Shown: positions 1 through 6,775, numbered from the stretch's first letter. The stretch is 10,949 nt of DNA from Metabacillus rhizolycopersici (GCF_020075705.1 NZ_JAIQUM010000114.1:1-10949), one strand, 5' to 3'. Translations and numbers: made by a program. Notes: generated from the letters alone by a model not told the origin.

Positions 1-292
1 TTTCATGTTCGTATCCTCTACATAGAAATTGCGTGAATAAACCGTTGGATTCATGTTGTTGGGATAAGATTTTAATTCCTCTTTTTCGCATTTGCTTTTC
101 TTTATCTTTCAATTCCCTTTTGATTTCGTTTCCTACAGATTTGAGCTGAGCGTTATATAATAACCACATATGTAATTCATTTTTTTGCATCACATCTAAG
201 TCTTGGTCTAAAAGTTTTAGTAAAATAGGAAGAATAATGACCCTCTTAACTAATTCAATTTCCTTGGATTGAAGATAAGGTGCGGGAGTCAT
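1..292 (-). CDS. Small hypothetical protein, probably SOS-regulated (C-terminus cut by window edge)
   Basis: An open frame on the minus strand begins MTPAPYLQSKEIEL and stays open for 97 codons to the window edge, so the C-terminus is missing. The ATG at 292-290 follows a good ribosome binding site (AGGTGA, about 8 nt upstream), which makes this a real start. The visible part has a leucine- and isoleucine-rich helix near residues 14-28, then a strongly charged lysine- and glutamate-rich helix near residues 55-72, and ends with CRGYEHE. I see no signal peptide, membrane span or catalytic motif. It diverges from the SRAP gene, and a perfect LexA box lies about 20 nt upstream of its start, so LexA control is likely. 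Small uncharacterised proteins of this size occur near Y-family polymerase genes in Bacillus, but that relationship is from memory and unproven here. Function unknown. Confidence 0.7.
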   Translation of the reverse strand, partial: MTPAPYLQSKEIELVKRVIILPILLKLLDQDLDVMQKNELHMWLLYNAQLKSVGNEIKRELKDKEKQMRKRGIKILSQQHESNGLFTQFLCRGYEHE

Positions 293-311
293 GATAGAAT
301 CACCTCACTAA

Positions 312-327
312 AAGAACACTTGTTCTT
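312..327. promoter_or_regulatory. LexA box 1 (SOS operator)
   Basis: The sequence reads AAGAAC-ACTT-GTTCTT, with perfect 6-bp arms around a 4-bp spacer. It contains the core GAAC-N4-GTTC of the Bacillus LexA (DinR) box. It lies about 20 nt upstream of the leftward small gene, and on the promoter side of the divergent SRAP gene. LexA bound here should repress the leftward gene directly. Confidence 0.82.
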
Positions 328-347
328 AGTATCTTATTCATAATAAC

Positions 348-361
348 AGAATATTTGTTCG
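348..361. promoter_or_regulatory. LexA box 2 (one mismatch)
   Basis: AGAAT-ATTT-GTTCG matches the GAAC-N4-GTTC core with one change (GAAT for GAAC). It lies 57 nt upstream of the SRAP start codon, where it would overlap the promoter of that gene. Its presence only 36 bp from a perfect box strengthens the LexA interpretation of both. Confidence 0.65.
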
Positions 362-417
362 TTTTCAACGTATGAATATTTACAAATGATGATTTGATTG
401 AAATGGAGGTTTATTAG

Positions 418-1101
418 ATGTGTGGGCGCTTTACTCTCACGATTACGTTTGAAGAATTAGTAAAAAGATATGCGATTGAAGATCAGGGAACGCCTTTTCA
501 TCGTCCTAGATACAATGTGGCTCCTATGCAGCAAGTACCAGCGATAATCAATGATGGAAGTAAAAATCGTCTAGGAGAATTAAGATGGGGGTTAGTCCCA
601 TCTTGGGCTAAAGATGATAAATTTGCAGGAAAAACGATTAATGCTAGAGGGGAAACCTTGTTAGAAAAACCATCCTTTAAAAATCTAGTTTATCGAAAAA
701 GATGTATTATCCCAGCGGATTCCTTTTTTGAGTGGATGAACGTTGAAGGGCAAAAAAGACCGATTCGATTTTTGAAAAAAGATAATAGTATTTTTAGTAT
801 GGCAGGACTTTATGATACTTGGATTAATCCAACAAACGGAGCAAAAATGAATACATGTACAATTATTACGACCACTCCCAATAAACTAGTTTCGCATGTT
901 CATGATCGGATGCCTGTTATTTTGAAGAAAGAAGATGAACAAAAATGGCTGCAAAGAAATGAAGTAAATGTGAAAGAATTATTGAGATTACTAATGCCAT
1001 TCCCTACTGAAGAAATGCTAGCATATCCAGTTTCTACACTGGTTGGAAATGTGAAAAATGAAGGTCCAGAATGCATTGAACGGATCAAAAAAATAAATTA
1101 A
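418..1101 (+). CDS. SRAP-domain protein (HMCES/YedK family), abasic-site DNA-protein crosslink shield
   Basis: The 227-residue product is one SRAP domain of normal bacterial length. SRAP proteins bind single-stranded DNA and use the N-terminal cysteine, exposed after removal of Met1, to form a stable thiazolidine crosslink with an abasic site, protecting it from strand breakage. Key residues of E. coli YedK are present: Cys2 in MCGRFT, Asn75 in INARGE, Glu105 in DSFFEW and the histidine of HDRMP (H162 here; H160 in YedK). The late VGNVKN motif is also present. GGAGGT sits 7 nt before the ATG, and the ATG must be the true start because Cys2 is catalytic. Two LexA boxes upstream point to induction by DNA damage, and a long hairpin terminator follows. 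B. subtilis has family members YoqW and YobE, but I cannot say which is closer. Confidence 0.95.
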   Translation: MCGRFTLTITFEELVKRYAIEDQGTPFHRPRYNVAPMQQVPAIINDGSKNRLGELRWGLVPSWAKDDKFAGKTINARGETLLEKPSFKNLVYRKRCIIPADSFFEWMNVEGQKRPIRFLKKDNSIFSMAGLYDTWINPTNGAKMNTCTIITTTPNKLVSHVHDRMPVILKKEDEQKWLQRNEVNVKELLRLLMPFPTEEMLAYPVSTLVGNVKNEGPECIERIKKIN

Positions 1102-1188
1102 AAGTGTATTTCTACCTTAAAATGTAATTGTTGCTTTGAAATTAAGTTTGATCAAATAGCTACTTATAACCTTGATAAACGAACAAAA

Positions 1189-1236
1189 AGAAAAAGCATG
1201 TTTTGAAAAAAAGATTGAGCAAAACATGCTTTTTCT
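1189..1236. terminator. Rho-independent terminator after the SRAP gene
   Basis: Perfect 17-bp arms (1189-1205 and 1220-1236) enclose a 14-nt loop. The arms start with AGAAAAAGCATG, so the plus-strand transcript ends the stem in a short T-run, and the stem is also A/T-tailed on the other strand. It lies about 90 nt after the SRAP stop codon and probably works in both directions. Confidence 0.8.
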
Positions 1237-1359
1237 GAATTCAATTTAGTCATCCTTTTAATTTATTTCGACCGGTGTTTATTTATGAAGAAAACAGGGT
1301 TTAAATGAACGAAAGTATGACATATTAAGGGAAAGAACCATTTGGAAGGGAGAATTTTA

Positions 1360-1665
1360 GTGGATTATCTATCTCGCGAACAAATTATGAATGAATTACA
1401 ACAATCCTTTCAACCATATTTAAATAAGTACGGAATTGAAGATATCGGTATTTTTGAAGAAGAAGGACAAGACGATCGCTACTATCTTGGATATACAACT
1501 CGAAAAGATGGCAAAACCCATCATATTCATCTGCCTTTTCAAAAAAATAGTGATGGTGGGTTATCCCCAATTGATAGTAAGTGGACGGTAGAATCAGACA
1601 ATCCACTGGAAAAAGATCTTAAAGAATTTGAAGATCTAGATCATGTATTCCGCGAAATATACTAA
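1360..1665 (+). CDS. Small acidic hypothetical protein (Bacillaceae family, possibly DUF5634)
   Basis: The product is 101 residues when started at the GTG at 1360. I chose this start because GGAAGGGAG lies about 8 nt upstream, whereas the in-frame TTG at 1342 has no such site and would itself fall within the ribosome binding site region. The protein is acidic and soluble, with no signal peptide or membrane span. It begins MDYLSREQIMNEL, has an acidic stretch (IFEEEGQDDRYYLGYT) near residues 28-43, a compact KDGKTHHIHLPF segment near residues 47-58, and an acidic tail. The pattern resembles a small protein family seen in Bacillaceae (DUF5634 from memory, not verified). No enzymatic motif is visible. 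It stands alone between two terminators and looks monocistronic. Function unknown. Confidence 0.75.
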   Translation: MDYLSREQIMNELQQSFQPYLNKYGIEDIGIFEEEGQDDRYYLGYTTRKDGKTHHIHLPFQKNSDGGLSPIDSKWTVESDNPLEKDLKEFEDLDHVFREIY

Positions 1666-1682
1666 TAATTACTTAGATTACT

Positions 1683-1724
1683 TAGGTGAAGGGCATAGGA
1701 AAACCTCTTCACCTACAAATTTTT
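1683..1724 (+). terminator. Rho-independent terminator after the small acidic protein gene
   Basis: Nine-bp arms TAGGTGAAG (1683-1691) and CTTCACCTA (1707-1715) enclose a loop with a small inner AGG/CCT pairing, followed by ATTTTT at 1719-1724. It begins 18 nt after the stop codon. Confidence 0.75.
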
Positions 1725-2213
1725 AAAAGTGTAAGCTGTACAATCCCAATGTTTGCTGCTCGTCGTTCGCTGGTCTTGCCGTCCTATTTTTTGCAACTCT
1801 TTTGCAACAAATTTGTTAAACCATCTGTGTTTCTATTTTTGTTATAAAGGCCCGATTGTGGAATAATACTTAGATTTAAACGACTTTATTGTTAAATTTT
1901 TAAGTGCGGTGAAGTATTTCACATTAAAAAATTAATCAATTTTATTTTAACCCCGTTCTAAAATCAGAATGGGGCTATGCGTGTTTAAGGTTTTAAAATT
2001 AAATAACTTTATTGTCACTTTACATTAATTGATTTTATGATTGAGATCATGTTTTAGTTATTCCGTTATAGGGCGCAAATCCGGAATAAATATCAGCACC
2101 CTTCTTGCGTATAAGGGACAGATTGTTGAAATATGGTAAGATGTAGATAGTTTTACTGTTAATATATTCCGTATGTAAAGTCGGTTAAACAATAAAGAAA
2201 GAGATGGAGATTT
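1716..2213. other. 498-bp gene-free stretch upstream of the IS6 transposase
   Basis: I find no supported coding sequence on either strand. The stretch is AT-rich, apart from a GC-richer patch near 1745-1790. It contains an imperfect hairpin at 1951-1974 (CCCCGTTCT and AGAATGGGG, one G.T position), a double-hairpin block at 2058-2117, and the decamer ACTTTATTGT twice, near 1881 and 2005. The transposase ribosome binding site (GGAG) is at its right edge. No copy of the IS terminal repeat is visible here. It may be debris from earlier insertions. Confidence 0.5.
2058..2117. repeat. Two-hairpin palindromic block, candidate dispersed repeat
   Basis: Two adjacent hairpins are visible. TTATTCCG (2058-2065) pairs perfectly with CGGAATAA (2082-2089), and CCCTT (2099-2103) pairs with AAGGG (2113-2117). 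The two units also share similar words (GTTATAGGGCGC and GTATAAGGGACA), suggesting an internally repeated design. Dispersed intergenic palindromes with this flavour occur in Bacillus genomes, but I cannot confirm copy number from one window. Confidence 0.45.
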
Positions 2214-2924
2214 ATGGAAAAGCAAAATTTATTCAAGTGGAAACATTATCAACCCGATATTATTCTTCTTACTGTCAGATGGTACCTACAATACAACTTG
2301 AGCTTTCGTAATCTTGTAGAAATGATGGAGGAACGAGGATTATCGATGGCTCACACGACCATTATGCGTTGGGTTCATCAGTATAGTCCTGAATTAGACA
2401 AGCAACTTCGCCATCATCTAAAACGTACAAATGATTTATGGAGAGTGGACGAAACGTATATCAAAGTAAAAGGGCAATGGATGTATCTGTATCGTGCAGT
2501 GGATTCTGAAGGAAACACCATTGATTTTTACCTAAGCAAAACAAGAGACCAAAAGGCTGCAAAGTGCTTCTTCAAGAAAGCTTTGCGTTCTTTTCATGTT
2601 TCTAAGCCTCGTGTCATCACTGTCGATAAAAATCCAGCTTATCCTGTAGCCATTCAACAGCTAAAAGACGAGCAAAAGATGCCTGAATGCATCCAAATGA
2701 GACAAGTGAAATATCTCAATAATATCGTAGAACAAGATCATCGTTTCATTAAGAAAAGAGTACGCTCCATGCTAGGATTCAAAACGTATGAAACTGCTAT
2801 TTCAATAGTACGTGGCATTGAAGCCATGCATATGATGAAAAAAGGACAGGTTCACCAACAACAGGTGAAGTCTGTCCAAAATCGAAAAGAATTCATTGAT
2901 AAACTGTTTGGCATCGCATCATAA
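2214..2924 (+). CDS. IS6-family (IS240/IS26-like) DDE transposase
   Basis: The 236-residue product has the usual length of IS6-family transposases, which move DNA by replicative cointegrate formation. The N-terminal third (about residues 15-57) has the family pattern RWYLQYNLSFRNLVEMM followed by a helix-turn-helix segment (HTTIMRWVHQY). The catalytic triad looks intact: D79 in WRVDETYIKVKG, D138 in ITVDKN, and E173 in NNIVEQDHR, 34 residues after the second aspartate, with the expected basic residue at K180. The ATG follows GATGGAG at a suitable distance. The stop codon is 62 nt before a clear right terminal repeat. No left terminal repeat is recognisable upstream, so the protein may be active while its own element is defective as a unit. 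Confidence 0.95.
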   Translation: MEKQNLFKWKHYQPDIILLTVRWYLQYNLSFRNLVEMMEERGLSMAHTTIMRWVHQYSPELDKQLRHHLKRTNDLWRVDETYIKVKGQWMYLYRAVDSEGNTIDFYLSKTRDQKAAKCFFKKALRSFHVSKPRVITVDKNPAYPVAIQQLKDEQKMPECIQMRQVKYLNNIVEQDHRFIKKRVRSMLGFKTYETAISIVRGIEAMHMMKKGQVHQQQVKSVQNRKEFIDKLFGIAS

Positions 2925-2972
2925 TCCGTAAGTTAGCAAGAAATTCATGTCCTATGTTTTTTTGAAATCATC

Positions 2973-2986
2973 TTTGCACCAGAACC
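2973..2986 (-). repeat. IS6 right terminal inverted repeat (first copy)
   Basis: TTTGCACCAGAACC is the exact reverse complement of the 14-mer at 10823-10836. It ends 62 nt after the transposase stop codon, and the transporter operon's last stop codon lies only 31 nt beyond it. Confidence 0.88.
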
Positions 2987-3017
2987 GAAATTCATATGTG
3001 ATGTTCCTTGATGAGAA

Positions 3018-4004
3018 TTAAGCTGCACTATTTCCACGTAAGCGATCTAATAAAACCGCGGCAACAATTACTCCACCTTTGACAACAAGCTGCCAATAAT
3101 AGTTAACGTCCATTAGAGTTAAGCCATTACTAATAACTCCCATAATTAATACCCCAATGATCGTTGCTTGTATCTTTCCTTTACCACCTGTTAAACTAGT
3201 TCCACCCAAAATAACCGCGGCAATTGCATCTAACTCATACATTTGACCTGCAGTTGGTTGACCAGAATACAACCTGCCAGCTAAAACGACCCCACCTAAA
3301 CCTGCTAATAATCCACTTATGGAATAAACATTAATTAATGACTTCTCAACCTTAATGCCTGTTAATCGTGCTGCCTCTTCATTTCCACCAATTGCATAAA
3401 TATGGCGGCCAAACATGGTATACTTTAAAACATAAAACATAACGACATAAACAAACAGCATGATATAGATAGGAGTTGGTATTCCGAAAATAGCTCCGCC
3501 ACCAATGAATTTGAACGTTTCATTTTGTAAAACGATCGGATAACCACCACTAATGACATAGGCAAGACCACGAACATATGTAAAACTACCTAGTGTAACA
3601 ATAAATGCTGGTAATTTCGTTTTAGCAGTGAAAAATCCATTTATTAGTCCTACTGCATACCCTATAGCCACACCTGATAGCATTGCAATAAAGGGGTTAA
3701 CGCCTGCAGAAGAAACCATAACTGAAACAACACCAGATAAGGCAACTGTTGATCCGACCGACAAATCAATTCCACCAGTTAATATAACAATCGTCATTCC
3801 AGCAGCTAGCACGGCAATAATTGAAACCTGCTTTAAGACATTTAACATATTGGCGGTTTCTAAGAAATTAGGCGCTGTAAAAGAAAGTACGATACATAAT
3901 AATATTAAAATCATAATCATGCCTAATCGATTCCATAACCCGTGAAGGACATTCCCAACATGAAGGCCTTCTCTTTGTGATATTGTTTGAGTATTTCCCT
4001 TCAT
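3018..4004 (-). CDS. CUT2-family sugar ABC transporter permease (RbsC-like)
   Basis: The 328-residue integral membrane protein is the channel subunit of a CUT2-type sugar importer and probably works as a homodimer. After a polar N-terminus of about 28 residues there are eight to ten hydrophobic segments. Diagnostic family motifs are GGIDLSVGSTVALSGV in the first third, the NGFFTAKTKLPAFIVTLG segment near the middle, and AAVILGGTSLTGGKGK followed by a terminal VVKGGVIVAAVLLDRLR. The start ATG lies 5 nt after the ATPase stop codon, and its ribosome binding site AAGGGGGAG lies inside the end of the ATPase gene, so the two are translationally coupled. It is the last gene of the operon. I see no terminator in the 31 nt between its stop and the IS end, so the natural operon end may have been removed by the insertion. 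Confidence 0.93.
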   Translation of the reverse strand: MKGNTQTISQREGLHVGNVLHGLWNRLGMIMILILLCIVLSFTAPNFLETANMLNVLKQVSIIAVLAAGMTIVILTGGIDLSVGSTVALSGVVSVMVSSAGVNPFIAMLSGVAIGYAVGLINGFFTAKTKLPAFIVTLGSFTYVRGLAYVISGGYPIVLQNETFKFIGGGAIFGIPTPIYIMLFVYVVMFYVLKYTMFGRHIYAIGGNEEAARLTGIKVEKSLINVYSISGLLAGLGGVVLAGRLYSGQPTAGQMYELDAIAAVILGGTSLTGGKGKIQATIIGVLIMGVISNGLTLMDVNYYWQLVVKGGVIVAAVLLDRLRGNSAA

Positions 4005-4009
4005 TTTCT

Positions 4010-5569
4010 TTACTCCCCCTTAGTAGCTAAGTACATAATTTTTTCCTGTGTGGCTTCTTCTCTCGAGAGTTCTCCTGTTAATCTTCCTTCGCACATGACG
4101 AGGATTCGATCACTTACTCCTAAAACTTCCGGAAGCTCAGATGAAATCATTAAAACTGCCAAGCCATTTTCGGCAAGCTTAGAGACAATTTTATGTATTT
4201 CGGTCTTAGCACCAATATCCACGCCTCTCGTGGGTTCATCAAGCAGTAATACTTTCGGTGCGATGGACAGCCATCTAGCAATCACAACTTTTTGTTGATT
4301 ACCACCACTTAAGTTCGATACCTGCTGTTCCGGTGAGGCAATTTTTATGTTTAGTTCTTTTATATAACTATCAGCGGTAGCATCCACTTCTTTCCAACTA
4401 ACAATTCCTGCCTTAGTATGCTTTTTCAACTCTGCCATTAAAATATTCTCTTTTACTGACATAGATAAAAATAAACCTTGCTCTTTCCTGCTTTCAGGTA
4501 CATGAGCAATTCCATTAGCAATTGCATCTATTGGGGATTGTATTTTAACAGACTTTCCATCTACGAATATTTCCCCACTTTTCAACTCAGATGCACCAAA
4601 TAGAGCCCTAACTAACTCTGTTCTACCCGCACCTACAAGCCCTGCTAAACCAATAATTTCACCTGGATAAATTTTAAACGAAACGTTTTTAACAATGGTG
4701 TTATCAGAAACATTTTTCAGTTCTAGAATAGGGGAACTACTTTTTGAAAGTTTTTTAGGATCAGACGACTTATCTCGATTAAACAAATCTTTTAAATCAC
4801 GACCTACCATTAGCTTCACAAGGTGATCGGGGTTTGTCTCTTCAATGGGGCCACTTGCAATCCACTCACCGTCACGTAAGACAGTAAATCTATTAGCTAT
4901 CTTAAAGATTTCTTCCATTCTATGAGAAATATAAACGATGGCAACACCCTGTTTTTTTAAATCCTCAATAATATCAAATAGTTTCGTAATTTCTTTATCT
5001 GTTAAAGAGGCTGTTGGTTCATCCATGATAAGAACCTCTGCCTTAAAGGATAACGCTCGGGCGATCTCCACCATTTGTTGTTGAGCAACGCTTAGGGTTG
5101 AAACCAATTGGCGTGGATTAAGATTAGACCCCATTGAATCTAACACCTTTTGTGCACTTTTATGAACCTCGCCCCACTTAACCATTCCTAAACGATTTCT
5201 CGGAAATGTTGAACCCATTAAGATATTTTCACTAATCGTCAAATTTGGAGAAAGGTTTAACTCCTGATGAATGACACTTATTCCTTTGTTCCTTGCATCA
5301 ACAGGATCCTTCCACAAAGTAGGCTGACCTTTAAAATAGATTTTCCCACCATTATTATCAGGTGTATGGATCCCTGCTAGAATTTTCATAAAAGTTGACT
5401 TTCCGGCTCCATTCTCGCCCATTAATGCATGTACTTCACCTGGATAAAGTTCAATTTTCACATTGTTTAATACGGTTACACGTGAGAACGTTTTACTAAT
5501 CCCTTCCATATTCAACACTGGATTCTTATGACCATGTTGAACCTTCAATAACCTTTCTGTAACAGCCAT
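4010..5569 (-). CDS. CUT2-family sugar ABC transporter ATPase, double nucleotide-binding protein (RbsA-like)
   Basis: The 519-residue cytoplasmic protein is two fused ABC domains that power sugar import through the adjacent permease. Domain 1 has Walker A GENGAGKST (51-59), a Q-loop near 101, signature LSVAQQQ (159-165), Walker B IMDEPTASL (181-189) and switch histidine at H216. Domain 2 (from about 281) has the degenerate Walker A typical of this family, GAGRTE (313-318), with LSGGNQQ (420-426) and LLDEPTRG (442-449). Thus, as in RbsA, MglA and XylG relatives, only the first site has a standard P-loop. AAGGGGTGAG precedes the ATG. The gene lies about 80 nt after the binding-protein gene, with a hairpin between them, and 5 nt before the permease gene. 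The ATPase does not reveal the substrate. Confidence 0.95.
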   Translation of the reverse strand: MAVTERLLKVQHGHKNPVLNMEGISKTFSRVTVLNNVKIELYPGEVHALMGENGAGKSTFMKILAGIHTPDNNGGKIYFKGQPTLWKDPVDARNKGISVIHQELNLSPNLTISENILMGSTFPRNRLGMVKWGEVHKSAQKVLDSMGSNLNPRQLVSTLSVAQQQMVEIARALSFKAEVLIMDEPTASLTDKEITKLFDIIEDLKKQGVAIVYISHRMEEIFKIANRFTVLRDGEWIASGPIEETNPDHLVKLMVGRDLKDLFNRDKSSDPKKLSKSSSPILELKNVSDNTIVKNVSFKIYPGEIIGLAGLVGAGRTELVRALFGASELKSGEIFVDGKSVKIQSPIDAIANGIAHVPESRKEQGLFLSMSVKENILMAELKKHTKAGIVSWKEVDATADSYIKELNIKIASPEQQVSNLSGGNQQKVVIARWLSIAPKVLLLDEPTRGVDIGAKTEIHKIVSKLAENGLAVLMISSELPEVLGVSDRILVMCEGRLTGELSREEATQEKIMYLATKGE

Positions 5570-5598
5570 ACTTTTATCTCACCCCTTTTTTAATTTTT

Positions 5599-5637
5599 AA
5601 AAGGCTGAATAAGGGCTCTTTCCTTATCAGCCCTTTT
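5599..5637 (-). promoter_or_regulatory. Intercistronic hairpin between binding-protein and ATPase genes
   Basis: In the transcript, AAAAGGGCTGATAAGG pairs with CCTTATTCAGCCTTTT, with one bulge on each arm. A competing fold pairs AAGGGCT with AGCCCTT, a perfect 7-bp stem. No long U-run follows, so it is more likely a processing or 3'-protection hairpin, which would raise binding protein above ATPase and permease, than a full terminator. Confidence 0.55.
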
Positions 5638-5650
5638 GATTGGAGGAGGC

Positions 5651-6631
5651 TTACCACCCTTGGTAAGAATCTAATTTATCTTGAGTAACAAGTTTAACCG
5701 GAACTTTAATAAGATCATCTACATCTTCACCATTTTTCACTTTTATTCCAATTTCAACAGCCTTTTTCATCATTTCACTTGGTGATTGTGCTGAAGTCGC
5801 CTTAATAGTACTTCCCTTTTTTGCCATAGCTTCTGTCACTTCAGGAGCACCATCTACGCCTACAATGAAAAATTCATCTTTACGATCAGCTTGCTCTTGA
5901 GCAATTTCAACTCCGATTGCTTCAGGGTCATTGATAGCAAATACTGCGTCAATAGAGCCTGATGGATTAGCTTGTAAGATACTTTCCATAACTGTTAATG
6001 CCTTTTCACGATTTCCTTCGCCGTTTTGCTTCGCTAATATTTTAATTTTAGAATCTTTAATAGCATCCTCAAACCCTTGAATACGGTCTGTTACTGCTGA
6101 AACAGGAGGTCCATCAATAATAGCAATGTTTCCTTTTCCACCTAATTGTTCAATGACATATTCTCCAGCAAGTTTACCAGCTTGATAGTTATCCGATGTA
6201 ACAGTAGCATCGACACCACCTTCAGCATTCGTATCTACAGCGATTACAGGAATACCAGCGTCTTTTGCTTGTTGAACAGCTGCTGCAATTCCTTTTGTAT
6301 CAACAGCATTTAATAAAATAACATCTACTTTTTTTGTAATGAAGTTTTCAATTTGAGAAGTTTGTTTTGCGAGATCATATTCAGCACTTTCAACAAAAAC
6401 ATCTGCACCTAATTCTTTCCCTGCTTCTTCAACTCCTTTTGACATTGCAACAAAGAAAGGATTGGCCAAAGTACCTACAGTTAATCCGATAGTTAACTTT
6501 TTGTCACCTTTTTGCTTTTTGTTATCATTCGTAGATTCACTTGATGATTCACTAGCGCTACTACAGGCAGTCATCACAGCCATTACAAGCATTACAACCA
6601 GTATTAATAGAGTTCTTACATTTTTTTTCAT
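5651..6631 (-). CDS. Sugar ABC transporter substrate-binding lipoprotein (RbsB-like, LacI-type fold)
   Basis: The 326-residue protein is the extracellular sugar receptor of the importer. A lipoprotein signal peptide (charged MKKNVR, hydrophobic core, then MTAC) predicts lipidation at Cys23, followed by a Ser-, Glu- and Lys-rich linker to about residue 45. The rest is a type I periplasmic-binding-protein fold. Aligned by eye to E. coli RbsB, several ribose-pocket residues are kept: N57-P-F-F60, D133, R183 (DRIQGF), N234 (INDPEA), D260 (GVDG) and Q282 (SAQ). However, the Arg of the RbsB DR pair is Thr134, and the position of RbsB F164 is not aromatic (NGEGNRE region). A related sugar or polyol is therefore more likely than ribose. 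AGGGGGAT precedes the ATG. It is first in the operon, behind a long leader with several regulatory signals. Confidence 0.93.
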   Translation of the reverse strand: MKKNVRTLLILVVMLVMAVMTACSSASESSSESTNDNKKQKGDKKLTIGLTVGTLANPFFVAMSKGVEEAGKELGADVFVESAEYDLAKQTSQIENFITKKVDVILLNAVDTKGIAAAVQQAKDAGIPVIAVDTNAEGGVDATVTSDNYQAGKLAGEYVIEQLGGKGNIAIIDGPPVSAVTDRIQGFEDAIKDSKIKILAKQNGEGNREKALTVMESILQANPSGSIDAVFAINDPEAIGVEIAQEQADRKDEFFIVGVDGAPEVTEAMAKKGSTIKATSAQSPSEMMKKAVEIGIKVKNGEDVDDLIKVPVKLVTQDKLDSYQGW

Positions 6632-6710
6632 TATGATCCCCCTAATTTTTATAGACTTAAAAGATTACTTAAAGGAAGTTAGATATTGTTACCGCTTTCA
6701 GTTTTAATTA

Positions 6711-6722
6711 CATCACCTCCTT
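6711..6722 (-). promoter_or_regulatory. Isolated Shine-Dalgarno sequence in the operon leader (STAB-SD-like)
   Basis: The transcript contains AAGGAGGTGATG, a near-perfect anti-16S match, 80 nt upstream of the binding-protein start, which has its own ribosome binding site. No usable start codon with an open frame follows: the only nearby ATG is 2 nt away and is followed at once by TAA. In Bacillus, isolated 5' Shine-Dalgarno sequences such as the cry3A STAB-SD bind 30S subunits and stabilise mRNA. That role is inferred here. Confidence 0.55.
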
Positions 6723-6775
6723 AAAAAACATTTTTAGGTTGAGCAAACAGATCTATAATCCTTTCTGCTAGTCTA

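Larger units (their letters stand above)
2214..2986 (+). mobile_element. IS6-family element, right end defined, left end not found
   Basis: The supported part runs from the transposase start to the right terminal inverted repeat TTTGCACCAGAACC (2973-2986), whose reverse complement GGTTCTGGTGCAAA is a typical IS240-like end. Elements of this group are about 0.86 kb, which would put the left end near 2126. That point is immediately right of the palindromic block at 2058-2117, and no GGTTCTG-type sequence is there. The left end is therefore degenerate, deleted or replaced. Confidence 0.8.

Noticed and set aside
1342..1359. TTG start of the small acidic protein
   Set aside because: The GGAAGGGAG ribosome binding site falls inside this extension and points to the GTG at 1360.
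1951..1974. Terminator of an adjacent gene
   Set aside because: The hairpin is imperfect, no T-run follows on the plus strand, and no gene ends nearby on either strand.
3628..4298. Plus-strand open frames opposite the permease and ATPase genes
   Set aside because: They lie antisense to strongly supported transporter genes, have no ribosome binding site and show low-complexity composition typical of frame shadows.
5651..6631. Assigning rbsB/rbsA/rbsC and ribose as substrate
   Set aside because: The gene order lacks rbsK and rbsD, and two expected ribose-pocket positions differ, so only the CUT2 family level is supported.
6462..6707. 81-codon plus-strand frame across the binding-protein start and leader
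   Set aside because: It runs antisense through the signal-peptide coding region and leader. The hydrophobic text mirrors the signal peptide codons, and there is no ribosome binding site.
6705..6722. Tiny leader-peptide gene after the isolated Shine-Dalgarno
   Set aside because: The only ATG is 2 nt from the site and is followed at once by TAA. Other candidate starts are ATT or a CTG too far away.
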